From Onthophagus taurus (taxonomy: Eukaryota; Arthropoda; Insecta; Coleoptera; Scarabaeidae): 64,000 bases of DNA. The notes beneath the pieces are model-generated. The model saw nothing but the letters and a program-made list of their open reading frames with translations, searched no databases and was not told where the DNA came from. The position numbers and the translations under genes are program-made. Below are positions 23,880-35,229 of the stretch, one piece after another. Numbering within the stretch: the first letter of the stretch is position 1; the number at the start of each line of letters is the position of its first letter. The stretch covers positions 22,630,001 through 22,694,000 of the forward strand of contig NC_091968.1 of assembly GCF_036711975.1 (NCBI RefSeq), given 5' to 3'.

Positions 23880-24335
23880 AATCTGTAATGTCAAATAAAC
23901 TTCATTACCAACTTAAAAATTTTAAATGTTTCTTAAATTTTATTTATAAATTGAGATATTTGTTTAAATAAATACATATTGGGTTTTTATGTTGATCTTA
24001 AGATATTCATTCCATCTTTTCAGAATCGTATCTCATCTAAAAATCTTTCATCGATTTTAACAAAAAAGAAATCTACTTTATCTAAATGGTAATGACGTAA
24101 TGACCATCATCAAGGTCAATGGCTTCGATTGATGATAAACCGCTTCAAAATCAAAAAATTAATGCCGAGTTTACCTTTTTGATTGAATTTTGGGAAACAT
24201 TTGTGATTAGGTATCGTTAATTCAACTCCTACTTTATTTTAATGTTTGCTACATATGTATATCAAGTTTTACTTCAAACGTTTTTAACCGTATATATGAA
24301 GAATTCTTTTAGAAAAACTTAAAACAGTTTATAAC
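23880..24335 (-). pseudogene. Collapsed copy of the 3' end of the 833-aa repeat-protein gene
   Basis: Sequence at 23889-24010 follows 36606-36725 almost base for base, including the 3' flank (TAAATACATATTGRGTTTTT, ATCTTAAGATAT) and the end of the coding region. On the minus strand it then gives KIDERFLDEI against NIDQRFLDEI in the intact gene. The match continues in jumps to parts of exon 2 near 36965-37010, 37605-37625, 37738-37760 and 37960, so several internal deletions removed about 1 kb. Stops and frame changes make it non-functional. Confidence 0.8.
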
Positions 24336-24344
24336 TTTGACAGT

Positions 24345-25150
24345 AATAGTTTAAATTTCATTATGTCATACCTGGAGGGAAGGAATGAATGCGTAAACTG
24401 TGATTCTAAAGTCTCAAATCGCATTCTGGTACGTAGAGGGGTTCCACAGGGGTCAATTCTTGGGCCTCGGCTTTCTATTATTTATTAATGACCTACCCTA
24501 TTATGTTGGAAACAATATTGAATGCTTTCTTTATGCTGATGATGCTACCCTGTTGATTCGTAGTCCATGCATTGATGATTTACACTGTATATCGGATAAT
24601 GTGATGCGTAGAGTTCATGATTGGACTGTGGCAAATGAACTTTCTCTCAATAACTCTAAAACGGTACATATGTCACTTGGTCTTAGAGATCTTCCCCCTC
24701 AGAATCCCAGCGGCACTAAGTTTTTTGGCGTAATTGTAACTGCTTCAAAATTAAGTTTTGACGAGCATGCTCTAGCTGTGGGGGCCAGGGTGAGCAGAAA
24801 CATTTACGCACTGAAACGTGTAGTTAATACGGTTCCTCCTGAAAATAACCTCCTGAAATAACCCGAATTAATACTCCAGCTAGTAGTCATATTTTTAAGC
24901 TCCTGCGTAGAGCTATCCGTGTGCTTGGTGGGGTCGGTTTTACGGAGAACTGCAAGCCGTTCTTCAAGAGGCTAAACATTTTAACTATTCCATCAGAATT
25001 TATATTGGAAGCAATTTTATATGCCAATAAGAATAAACAGTCCTATGATATCTCTTCTAATTTTCATCATTACGACACGAGAGTTTTTTTATTATACGGC
25101 GCTTTCTATTCTGTTGAGGAATTCCGAAACACAGAATGTTGTGTCTGAAT
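24345..25150 (+). mobile_element. Decayed non-LTR retrotransposon (RT palm and C-terminus)
   Basis: Plus-strand blocks follow an RT order. VRRGVPQGSILGP at 24435-24470 is followed after a frameshift by FLLFINDLPYYV. FLYADDATLL at about 24530 has the catalytic YADD. NELSLNNSKTVHMSLG follows at about 24635. The 3' tail at 24900-25080 reads RAIRVLGGVGFTENCKPFFK, RLNILTIPSEFILEAILYAN and HHYDTR, typical of this group of non-LTR RTs. Endonuclease and 5' RT are absent and stops interrupt the frame. Inactive. Confidence 0.8.
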
Positions 25151-26068
25151 TTTAATTGTAACTGCTTTCGTAACTATGTAATTTTTTGTCAATTTGTAAT
25201 TATATAATACAAGTATTTTTTTGTTAATACTAACAAGGGAAGTATCAGAACTGTCCCTTACCGAGTTTGTTGAAATTTGGTACAGCGATAGTATGGCCAA
25301 AAATAAGGTTTACGTATTTTTTTATACGTGCTAATAAAGCCCCTGGGGCGAGTTATAAGGGTTGGAAATCGGGGCGAAATATATATATTCGCTTATAGGC
25401 TGAAGACGAAAATAGTTATCGAAATGTGGTAAATGTAAACTGATATTCATTTTCAAAGAGCTTTCCATTGATATATCACACATATATCTGAGGGCTTCAG
25501 GGGGTAAACTACCCCTAGTTTTTTGGAATATTTTAAAAACTACCCTGTCGATTTTGGTGATATTATGTATCCTTATATTACGTTTAAAAATATTAATTAC
25601 GTGTTTTTTCTTATTTGCCTCTGACCATCCCCTGCAAAGTTACGGGGTACGGTAGATAACCTGTTTCCTTAAGAATAATGTGATAAACTGTTACACTTTT
25701 GAACAATATTTTGAAGAAAACCATTAATTAGATGTAAATTAAGATTTACGCAGTAAAATAAACCCTATACGACATAAAGGGGTGGCTGGGGTTAACTACC
25801 CTAACCACCTCAAAAATATTTTTTTTTTTGAGAAAATTGTTTGTCGATTTTGGTGCAATTTACCACGATGATTTTTTTATACGTTAGGTAGTACTATTGT
25901 AAGAACTTACAAGGGTTAGAAGTTTGGGGTAGAAAATATATTTTCGCTAATAACTTTCATACTCCTACAGAAAAAGCTTTTTTATCCTTATTCTATTTAA
26001 ATAACACAAAAGTTAGGATAATTATATAAATATTTATTAATAATGAGTTAAAAAGCAACTGAAAAAAA

Positions 26069-26685
26069 ATGGTTAAATATTACAAATTGCATTCTACATT
26101 GTTAGAATCCTCTGGTACGTTTGGACCGAGGGTAATAAATACAATGTTCAAAGCAGATAACATATTCGTTTTGGCATCAAAGTCTGGTAAACTGACTTCT
26201 GCTCATATGAAAAATTGGCTACAAAATGTCTATTTCCCAAACACCGGACCCAAATCATTACTATTACTGGATTCTTGGAGTGGCCACTGCCAACAGGTCA
26301 AATTCAACCCCTGGATGTATTTGGTTTTAGAATATGGAATAATTTCCTTAGAAGATTTTCTGATCAAATTATTCTCTATCAGTACGATGTCAATTTGCAT
26401 CAGCGAGATAATATTTTAAAATTGCAATCCCTAACGCATAACCAGTTGTCTTCCCCACGATTTATTAATGTTTTTAAATACGCGTGGCTTGCGTCTGGAT
26501 ATATAGAGGAGAGACCAGAACAGTTAAAAATCTCGTGGAGGTTTGTTTTTCCAATGAAAAACCTACGTGCGATATCTGTGGAGAAATAGCTGTTATAACT
26601 TGTGCATGGTGTAAACAATCGTTGTGATTAAAACATTCTTTCCATGATTTTCATTATTGCCAACAATACATTGAATAAAAAAAGT
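26069..26685 (+). pseudogene. DDE_1-type transposase remnant
   Basis: Frame one reads SGTFGPRVINTMFKADNIFV, SKSGKLTSAHMKNWLQ and GPKSLLLLDSWSGH, the second catalytic block of DDE_1 (pogo/Tigger/jerky-like) transposases. After a frameshift it continues with TGQIQPLDVFGFRIWNNFLR and SLTHNQLSSPRFINVFKYAW, then a C-terminal Cys/His stretch (CDICGEIAVITCAWCKQSL, then HSFHDFHYC after a stop). The N-terminal DNA-binding and first catalytic parts are missing. It is dead, and any mobility would have needed another copy. Confidence 0.8.
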
Positions 26686-27132
26686 AAAAAGAAAGAAATT
26701 AAATTAATAATGTAGAATACAATTTGTAATAGTCAACCATTTCTTTGTCAGTTACTTTTTAACTTATTATTAATAAATATTTATATAACTACACTAACGT
26801 TTGTGTTATTTAAATAGAGTAAGGATAAAAAACGTTTTCTGTAGGATTATGAAAATTATTAGCGAAAATATATTTTCTACCCCAAACTTCTAACCCTTTT
26901 AAGTTCTTTCAAAAGTACTACCCAACGTATAAAAATCATCGTCGTAAATTGCACCAAAATCGATTTTTTCGCAAAAAAATTTAATTTTTGGGGTGGTTAG
27001 GGTAGTTAACCCCAGCCACCCCTAAATGTCGTATAGGGTTTATTTTACTGCGTAAATCTTAATTTACATCTAATTTATGCTTTTCTTCAAAATATTGTTC
27101 AACAGTGTAACAGTTTATCACATTATTCTTAA

Positions 27133-30119
27133 GAGGCCTACCTAGCTGGCGAAAAATTCGAAACGAGATTCGCTCGTGAACACGACTAATGCGGCAACAC
27201 CGCTCCATGTGTACTCGATCTGGCTGGCGCGCCAGGCCGATGGCGACTAGGACTGTCCGATTGTCGGGTAATTCCCCGACAATCAGCGACGTTGATTTTA
27301 TTCTTTAGTTGAATGCATTTGAATACGAGTCGGGGCCGTTTTTTGGAACATAGCTGTTATTACTAATATTTCATTATTATCGATTGTTAGTTAAAATTAT
27401 ATATTTTCTTCAAAAAGGAATGTTGGTCGATGCCGATCTTATCAGATTTCTCATTATAAAATTACACAGCATACCAAATTTTACCTGTATATGACAAATC
27501 ATTGAAATTATTGAAGGTAATCTATACCTTAGCCATTTATTGATTTATACAGGGTGATTTATCAGCTCACCATCAAACTTTGTCGTATGATAGCTAATCC
27601 AATTACAAAAAAAAAATGTTAATGAACATATGTCCTTTTAATTATTTACGAAATTATAACACTTTAAAGTTTTAATTTTTATATTATAATTAACTGCTAC
27701 ATTTTTTTAAAACACATAAATATTACAATTGTTCCAATTGTTACATATTGTTCAGAATAGCCTCCTTCTGAAGGACGAATACATGCTTCACAATGATGAA
27801 TTAAAGAGTTCTTCAGCCGAATTCAAATGTCTGGTTGATTTCTTGTTTCAGTAGCAACCATTTGTATTCTGTTTAATAACTGTTCTCGTGTGTTAATTTC
27901 CACTTGATACACAATTTGTTTCATATGACCCCATAAGTAGAAATCCAATGGATTAAGGTTGGGGGATCTAAGTGGCCAAGCAAATGGAACATTATTACCA
28001 ATCCACTTATTTGGAAAATATTGTTTTAACCACTCGACAACTACTCTTCCGCGATGAGGTGGGCACCATTGTGCTGGTACCACATATTTTGAATTACATT
28101 AAGAGGTATATCTTTAAGTAAATCAAAAAATGTATTGTTCAAAAAAATCTGTAATTTACAGCGTTCAAACGTCCATCGAGTACATGCAAACTTAGTAAAT
28201 TGTTAAATATTCCACCCCAAACGTTGATGCTGAAACGTTGAAATTTTCTTGGTCTAATCGCATGCGGATTTTGTAATGCCCAGATATGTTCATTATAGTA
28301 ATTATTTATACCATCTCGTGTAAAACATGATTCATCTGTCCAGAGAACATTTGAAATGAAGTGATTATTTTGGGCATGTTACTGCAATAACCATTCACAA
28401 AATGCTAACCGTTGCTGATTATCTCCTGGCTGTAGAGCTTCAACGTTCTGTTTACGATACGGATGAAGGACTTGGCGGTGCAATATTTGACTTACATGTA
28501 TGTTGTGTGCTATTCTTCGAGTGGTGATATAAGGATTATCAATAACAGCATTAATTACAGCTTCTTCGTCCTCTACATTAAATACATGCTGTCGAATAGG
28601 ATTACCTGTTTCTCGAAGTCTTCTGAAAGAATCGCTAAAAACTGAATAATATGGCAAATAACGCTGTGGAAATCTTTCTTGATATTCTGGTACTGATTGT
28701 CGAGCATTTCAATTGCAAAAACCATACATGAAAATTATATCAGCATACTCTTCAGTGCTATAAGCGTAGATTTTGAGTTTCTTCTTGTATGTAATAATTA
28801 AACCTTACAGCAAACTGACATATTACAATGACAAGTTTGTTTTTGTTGAATGTTTGATTTTACTGACTATTAATAAATTCGCTGCAGAAAACTTTAAAGT
28901 GTTATAATTTCGTAAATAATTGAAATAGGACATATGTTCTTTGATAATTGGATTAGCTATCATATGTCAAAGTTTAATGGTGAGCTAATAAATAACCCTG
29001 TATTTAAAGATTAAAAATGTTTACACTAGTTGTCATAATTTTTGCTCTAGCAGTATATGTGGTTGAAATTATGCCACCACTTACAGAACCACATATATTT
29101 TTATACAGGGTGCCCATTATTTATGGAATATAGTATATATCTCGGTAAATGTTGACTTTATAAAAAACCATTTTATACAAAAGTTGTTTAATATTTTATT
29201 TGCCATAATAGGACAACATTCAATTGTTTATATTTCAGAAAACAAATGAGCAACGAATAACACTTGAATTTTTTTAAATAGCATTGTACCCTTTTCTTAC
29301 GCTCATTTGATAGAGATTGCTTTTCTCTTTACGATGTCAAATTTTAGTGTCCTTATATCAGAAAATTTTTGAAAAAATGCATAAATTGTTTATTAACAAA
29401 ATTTTTTGTTTTTTATGAGTTAATTTATTTTTTTATTATTTATGTTGTATTATTTATTTTAAAATATACCTTTGGTGATATTCTTTTCATATTTATTTTG
29501 TATTTATTTTAATAATTAATCTAATAGTATATGATCAGATAATTGTGCAAATATTCTCATTATTAAAAATTTATTGCCACACTTAAACATTGTTTTGCAT
29601 TCTACGTAAATTAAATGTTTAAATTTAAATTAGTGATATAAAAATTTTTTGATCTATCCGAAAATATTAATTGCTTCAGGTTTGTTTTTCTTGGGAGACA
29701 CTACGCCGACGCCGACGTCTCGGTTACCGAGCTCGGTATAGCTCGTATAGCTCCACTATGTCTCGGGCAATGTTTGGGACGGAGCAATATTTGCGATGTT
29801 GCCGTATTTATACTCCGAAAGCAATCAAAACCGACTAAACGTTTTAAACCCATTTTATTTAAATTTGCTGCATTTAATAAAAAAATTGAACTCTTTAAAT
29901 ATGATTTACTTTACATTTCACTACCTGGTGATGCATTCCGTTTTTAAAAATTTTTTAAAACGTGATTTTAGAAACGTTACGCGACATTTTTTGAAAAAAC
30001 TAAATGCATCACTAAAAACTATATAAAAAAATAGAAATTTTGATGTAACAAACATACAAAAATTTCAAACGATGACTGAATAAAATGGTATTCGTTGTTT
30101 TCGCTAATAGGTTATCCTC
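27133..30119. mobile_element. TTAA-flanked element (piggyBac-type, non-autonomous) with nested Tc1/mariner
   Basis: TTAA at 27129-27132 and 30120-30123 flanks the insertion, and the intact left arm of the host transposon shows the uninterrupted CTTAAG site. The termini are imperfect inverses: GAGGCCTACCTAGCTGGCGA and, read inward from the right, GAGGATAACCTATTAGCGAA. Near the left is a GC-rich hairpin (GATTGTCGGG with CCCCGACAATC) around 27260-27286. Apart from the nested element, no coding region was recognised. Confidence 0.75.
27550..29000 (-). mobile_element. Tc1/mariner-type transposon with broken transposase
   Basis: TA-flanked; ends CAGGGTGATTTATCAGCTCA and the inverse of CAGGGTTATTTATTAGCTCA. 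The minus strand gives transposase pieces in order. At 28379-28657 are SFRRLRETGNPIRQHVFNVE and TRRIAHNIHVSQILHRQVLH (helix-turn-helix region) then RLAFCEWLLQ. At 27823-28083 are HRGRVVVEWLKQYFPNKWIG, PLRSPNLNPLDFYLWGHMKQ and TREQLLNRI (third catalytic region, with D in PLDFYLWG). Frameshifts and a stop between them make it inactive. Confidence 0.85.
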
Positions 30120-30410
30120 TTAAGCAAAGGGCTTATCTATCATACCCCGTAACTTTGCAGGGGATGGTCAGAGGCAAATAAGAAAAAACACGTCATTGCT
30201 ATTCTTAAACGTACTATAAGGACACATAATATCGCCAAAATCGACAGGGTAGTTTTTAAAATATTCCAAAAAACTAGGGGTAATTTACCCCCTGAAGCCC
30301 TCAGATATATGTGTGATACATCAATGGAAAGCTCTTTGAAAAAGAATATCAGTTTACGTTTACCACATTTCGATAGCTACTTTCGTTTTCAGCCTATAAG
30401 CGAATATATA

Positions 30411-32599
30411 CAGTGCTAGCGTAAAGTAACCCCCCCCTGTTTAACTTCCGAACAAATTGAGATATCACTATGAACAAAAAAACGTCAGTTTCTATATTTT
30501 ATCAGCACAAATATTTTCTTATGGAAAATTTTGCCATCACTTTTAGTTTTTCCGGAAAATAGATCAACTTTGTTTTTTTAAATGGAACACCCAGTATATT
30601 ATGGTATCTTCCGAAAGATGAAAACAATACGAATCCAACGGTACCTCACAATCAAATATCGGTTTATTAGTTTTTCGCATAAAAATTAAACAAAATGCGG
30701 AATTTTTCCGGAAAAACCAACGTATCTTCGTCGACTACCTGTCGAAATGCAATCGGCCAGGTAAATGGTGGACGGTAGGTTAACGGTCGGTATACGCTCG
30801 AGCTAAGACGGATTTAAAATTGCAAGTTCAATTACTTATTTTTTTTAGAAATGAAATAAAAGTTGATTGGAAGTATATTAAATTTATGAATTAATCATAT
30901 TTTATAAAAAAATATTTATAAAGAAAAAAAGTCAATATAAGAAATGAAATTTTCTTATTAAAGATTTTGCTAGTATAGGTAACGGTTGAAAAATTTGCTT
31001 CGTGTTGTTATTGAATAATAACAGAATTTTTTATTTATTAAGAATCAACTATTAAGTAAATTGTTCGATATGATTACGTTGAACTTCTAGGCAGTGGTAC
31101 CATCTTTGTAGTGTTTCCTCTCTCACACGGCTTAACATGTGATCAATATTTTGGCAGACGTCAATAATTTTTTGTTTTAAATCCTCAATACTACCCAACG
31201 GAATTTCATATACCTTGGATTTTAGATAACCCCATAAAAAGAAGTCTAAAGGTGTCAGATCTGGTGATCTTGTTGTCCATTAAAATTTTTATCAAAATAA
31301 TTTCGTACCATTGGCGCATAATGTGGAGGTGCTCCGTCTTGATGAAACACTAGTTCCATTTCAAAATCGTCAGAATTCTGTTGTACAATTTGCAAAAGTC
31401 TTGAAAAAAAAACATTTACTTTCTAATGAAATTGAGTGATAACGTCACGATATTCATGTGGATTAACATCACGCCGATGCAATTTTCCACCCAAAAAGAA
31501 AGTACATTCATCACTGAAACAAATATGTTTCAAGTATAATCGATTTCGTTCAACCATATTTGTCATTAGCTCACAAAATTCTGTTCTTCTATATCAGGGT
31601 CATCTTCTGTTAATTCATGAAGCATTTTTATTTAAAATGGGTGATATTTATTCATCTTTAAATATTTCCACGTCGTCCAACAACGACGCGAAAATATTTA
31701 ACACATCACACGTTGATGCGATAGCAGCAGACGACATCATGGGCACATTAAATACGTCTGTTAATATCTGACGACCAGTTCTTTTGCGGTCTTCGACGCT
31801 TCCAGTTTCCAAAAACTTATTCACAAGCTCTCTTAAATATTTTCGACTAATTGGATGTTCAGGAAATCGTTCCTTAAATTGTCGCTCTGTTTCATGTAGA
31901 TTTCTGTCAGCACGAGCGAATATTAAAATTGCTTCGATATTGTGCTCTAAACTCTTTCTAGCCATTTTGATCTCGCCTTTCTTTGGTTATACTTGGTCGG
32001 GTAGAATTCAAAGATAGAAATGAAGGAAAATATTTGCATGCTGCCTTAAATACAAAATTTCAAAGTACCTACAAACTTTAAAATTGTTGTTGTGACCATT
32101 TTTTCTTAGAAGTTTTAAAAAGAACTTTCTTTTTATCCTTTTCTTGTATTGATTGTTTCATAAAAACATTCTAAAAGAATTGCTGATTTTAACCCTGCTT
32201 AATCCGAGCGTAGACCGACCTTTAACTGACCGTCCACCATTTATCTGGCCCATTGTATCTCGACAGGTAGTCAACGAAGATACGTTGGTTTTTCCGGCGA
32301 AATTCCGCATTTTGTTTAATTTTTATGTAAAAAACTAATAAACCGATATTTGATTGTGAGGTATCGTTGAATTCGTATTGTTTTATTCTTTCGAAAGATA
32401 CCATAATATACTGGGTGTTCCATTTAAAAAAACAAAGCTGTTCCATTTTTCGGAAAAACTAAAAGTGATACCAAAATTTTCCATAAGAAAATATTTGTGC
32501 TGATAAAATATAGAAACTGAGGTTTTTTTGTTCATATTGATATCTCAATCTGTTCAGAAGTTAAACAGGGGGGGGGGGGGTTACTTTACGCTAGCACTG
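30411..32599 (-). mobile_element. Second Tc1/mariner-type transposon with long TIRs
   Basis: Inserted at TA (30409-30410, 32600-32601) in the right arm of the host transposon. Ends CAGTGCTAGCGTAAAGTAAC, followed by a C-run, with the inverse at the right preceded by a 13-G run; the TIRs extend for about 370 bp with small differences. On the minus strand, 31648-31965 encodes an N-terminal DNA-binding domain (NIEAILIFARADRNLHETER, SRKYLRELVNKFLETGSVED). Around 31160-31280 the reading RSPDLTPLDFFLWGYLKSKV is the C-terminal catalytic block. The middle is frameshifted. Confidence 0.85.
31648..31965 (-). pseudogene. Transposase N-terminus (DUF4817-type helix-turn-helix)
   Basis: Starts MARKSLEHNIEAILIFARAD and continues with a FKERFPEHPISRKYLRELVN helix-turn-helix block, then KFLETGSVEDRKRTGRQ. 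This is the usual N-terminus of a group of insect mariner-like transposases. The frame runs to a stop without reaching the catalytic domain, which is found further along in another frame at about 31080-31400. Confidence 0.75.
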
Positions 32600-32630
32600 T
32601 ATATTTCGCCCCGATTTCCAACCCTTATAA

Positions 32631-35088
32631 CCCCTTACTGCATGATTTTTTAGATTTAATTTTAAAAAATCTATTACACTACTCACCTACTCAGAATTTT
32701 ACAAACCATTGAAAATATATATACAATTGGTTTTTTTTCAAAGTATTTCAAAAAAAGCTTTATGTGCCATATATGGGACGATTTGAAGTATAAGCAAAAA
32801 CTAATAACAAGACATTTACTATAATATTTGATTTTAATTGCATTATAAGAAATATAACATTTTAGAACTAAATTTATTCTACATGAAAATTTAAAAAACA
32901 ATTTCGATCTTTATTGAAACAAAGGTGAACATTACATTTTGTGCACATTACAAAGGATTTTCCTGTACATTCTGGATATTTACACCGTTGGCGTTCATCA
33001 GAAGTCCATTTTGGTAGGTGATTTAGATTGTCCCTGCGAACGTGTTGAGCCGGAATTTCTGAGAACGGGTATTTCTTTTTTTTTAGATCCAGTTTAGGCT
33101 GCAAATGATTGCTTGGTCTGCCGCGCTTTTTGGGAATTGTACTTGATTTTGTTAGCACTTCAGCTATTCCTAGTTTGAATTCAGAAAGTGGCATGTACAT
33201 TTCTGAATCAACAAATCTCCTTCTCCATAAAAGCCAAGCATTTACACATATTAGATCTATGAAATGAAAGAAAATTCTCAAATACCATTTTTTGGATCTA
33301 ATATGTATTCGGTAGTAGCCTAGCATGGAGTCCAAGAGATCAACTCCTCCCATGTAGGAGTTGTAAATGCTTACACTTCTCGGGCGTGGTATATTTATAT
33401 AATTTCTCTGTTTTCGACAAAATCTTTGAACTTCAGACACGTTTTGACTTCCGACATAGGTTGATATGGTGGTGACTACCTTATTGTCATACCAAGCGAC
33501 AAGTGATATGTCTACGCCATCTACATTTGCAACTTTTTCGATTATGGTACCCCTTCCCTTCTTCTTCAGAACATTATCTGGAGGCAGATTACAGTTCGGT
33601 ACTCGATTTCTTCTAACTGTACCAAGAGGTAAGATACCACGTTTTGACAAGTATATGAGTAGGTCTATACTTGTAAACCAGTTGTCGAAAAATAACTTAT
33701 AATTCTGGTTTCTAGGTATCGTTTGCGATAGATTTACGACAACATTGCTGCTCATTCCGAGATCTGGTTGATTTGGTGGTAATTCAGTCGCTCCTGCGTA
33801 AATATCGAAATCATAACTAAATCCCGATACACCGCTTAGAACGAATACTTTGTAACCCCACTTGTGGGGTTTCTTAGGGTTATATTGTTTAAGATGGGAT
33901 CTAGCTTTTGTAGGTATGATTTGCTCATCTACGGCCATATGTTCTTCTTTGGGAATAGTAAGCAATCTTTCCCTAACTTTAGAAAGAAAAGGTCGAATTT
34001 TGTATAATTTATCATGTCGTTCTCCTTGATTTACTTGATTATTGTTGTCGTTGAAATGAAGAAATTTTTTGATTTCTTCAAATCTGTTGCAAGACATAAC
34101 GTCACAAATTGCAGGAATAGCCATTGAAGATTTCCAATAGCTTCTTGTAGAAGGCAACTGTATAATAGACATATAAATAGAAATACCTAAAAATCCACAA
34201 ATTTCTTGTGGTGTTATATTTGCTGGTTTCTCCGGTCTACACTGAACTGAGTATAAATTTGATTCTTCTGTAATATACTTTACCATCTCCGTTGTGAGAA
34301 GGTATTTGAAGAAATCATAAGGCTCTTCCATGTTTATTATTTCTTCCGGCAAATCTTGATTACCGTTGAAAAGTGTAGATTCTGCAGGTACATTCAAAAA
34401 GGCTTCAGACCATTGGATATTTTTTCTATCTCGCCTGGTATTATTTCTACGAACCAGTATATTTATTAGGGGCAAATCGTCTTCACTATCCCATTGTTCT
34501 TCTTCTAAATTCAGAGGTTTTTCAAAACTTCTGGGCACATGAACCTTACAGTTGAAATTTTGAGGAGAATCATCATCAGACAGATTTTCGTCTTCACTTT
34601 CATCTCCATTCGGTACTAACACACGTTTAGTACCATAAAATAGACTTGAATCCATCTAAAAAAATAATATAAAAGACAAAAAAAAATTGCTATTATCGTA
34701 AATTGTCCCATATATGGCACGCGTCTACTAATAACTCTAACTGAAAAATTATACCCAAAATATGGAGTATGAAGCTACCAATTCATTCAATAGATACTTA
34801 CCTTTGATCTAATATTTATTACAGCGCGATAAATTACTTTCTTTCACTGTTTACAATGAACTAAACATTCAGTTTTTATAAAAACTCGCTTTCAATTGTT
34901 TGGTGCTACAAAAATTGCAATGCCTCCTAGATCTTATTAAAGACAAATGACGGTTTGACTCGTAAAACTTGGAAGCGAGTGTCCCAAATATGTCACGAAT
35001 TGAATTAACTGTAAGAAACACGTTTGTACGTAAAAATCACACGCAAACATAAACCGTCCCATATATGGCACTCTATGCGGTAAGGGGC
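32631..35088 (-). mobile_element. piggyBac-type transposon, apparently complete, flanked by TTATAA
   Basis: Ends CCCCTTACTGCATGA (left) and the inverse of CCCCTTACCGCATAGAG (right). A subterminal TGCCATATATGGGAC occurs near the left end (32764) and inverted near the right end (about 34706 and 35056), as expected for internal repeats of piggyBac elements. The duplicated flank is TTATAA (32625-32630 and 35089-35094), not the plain TTAA. The empty site is visible in the other arm of the host transposon at about 25339-25350. It carries one intact transposase ORF, so it is the youngest-looking element in the window. Confidence 0.88.
32874..34655 (-). CDS. piggyBac transposase, intact ORF (593 aa)
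   Basis: A DDE_Tnp_1_7 (piggyBac family) cut-and-paste transposase with no stop or frameshift. An acidic N-terminus (residues 15-60) is followed by the catalytic core. The expected three aspartates are present: D243 in AVDEQIIPTKAR, D324 in FFDNWFTSIDLL and D439 in YMGGVDLLDSMLGYYR. A basic stretch (KKRGRPSNHLQPKLDLKKKK, 509-528) could be a nuclear localisation signal. The C-terminus (558-590) is a Cys-rich finger with C558, C563, C571, C574, C579 and C586. Length fits the family (about 590 aa). The ATG at 34655 lies about 430 bp inside the right terminus. Both element ends are present, so activity is possible but unproven. Confidence 0.95.
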   Translation of the reverse strand: MDSSLFYGTKRVLVPNGDESEDENLSDDDSPQNFNCKVHVPRSFEKPLNLEEEQWDSEDDLPLINILVRRNNTRRDRKNIQWSEAFLNVPAESTLFNGNQDLPEEIINMEEPYDFFKYLLTTEMVKYITEESNLYSVQCRPEKPANITPQEICGFLGISIYMSIIQLPSTRSYWKSSMAIPAICDVMSCNRFEEIKKFLHFNDNNNQVNQGERHDKLYKIRPFLSKVRERLLTIPKEEHMAVDEQIIPTKARSHLKQYNPKKPHKWGYKVFVLSGVSGFSYDFDIYAGATELPPNQPDLGMSSNVVVNLSQTIPRNQNYKLFFDNWFTSIDLLIYLSKRGILPLGTVRRNRVPNCNLPPDNVLKKKGRGTIIEKVANVDGVDISLVAWYDNKVVTTISTYVGSQNVSEVQRFCRKQRNYINIPRPRSVSIYNSYMGGVDLLDSMLGYYRIHIRSKKWYLRIFFHFIDLICVNAWLLWRRRFVDSEMYMPLSEFKLGIAEVLTKSSTIPKKRGRPSNHLQPKLDLKKKKYPFSEIPAQHVRRDNLNHLPKWTSDERQRCKYPECTGKSFVMCTKCNVHLCFNKDRNCFLNFHVE

Positions 35089-35229
35089 TTATAACTCGCC
35101 CCAGAGGCTTTATTAGCACGTGTAAAAAAATACGTAAACCTTATTTTTGGCCATACTATCGCTGTACCAAATTTCAACAAAATCGGTGAGGGACAGTTCT
35201 GATACTTCCCTTGTAAGTAATCCATGACG

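Larger units (their letters stand above)
25234..35213 (+). mobile_element. Long-TIR DDE_1 (pogo/Tigger-like) transposon invaded by three other elements
   Basis: The ends are CAAGGGAAGTATCAGAACTG and its inverse, flanked by TAA (25231-25233 and 35214-35216). The left arm runs about 830 bp from 25234 to 26065. The right arm is its inverse but is now scattered as 26735-27132, 30120-30410, 32600-32630 and 35089-35213, with other transposons between the parts. The ~650-bp core encodes a transposase remnant. Removing the insertions leaves an element of about 2.3 kb. Confidence 0.85.
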
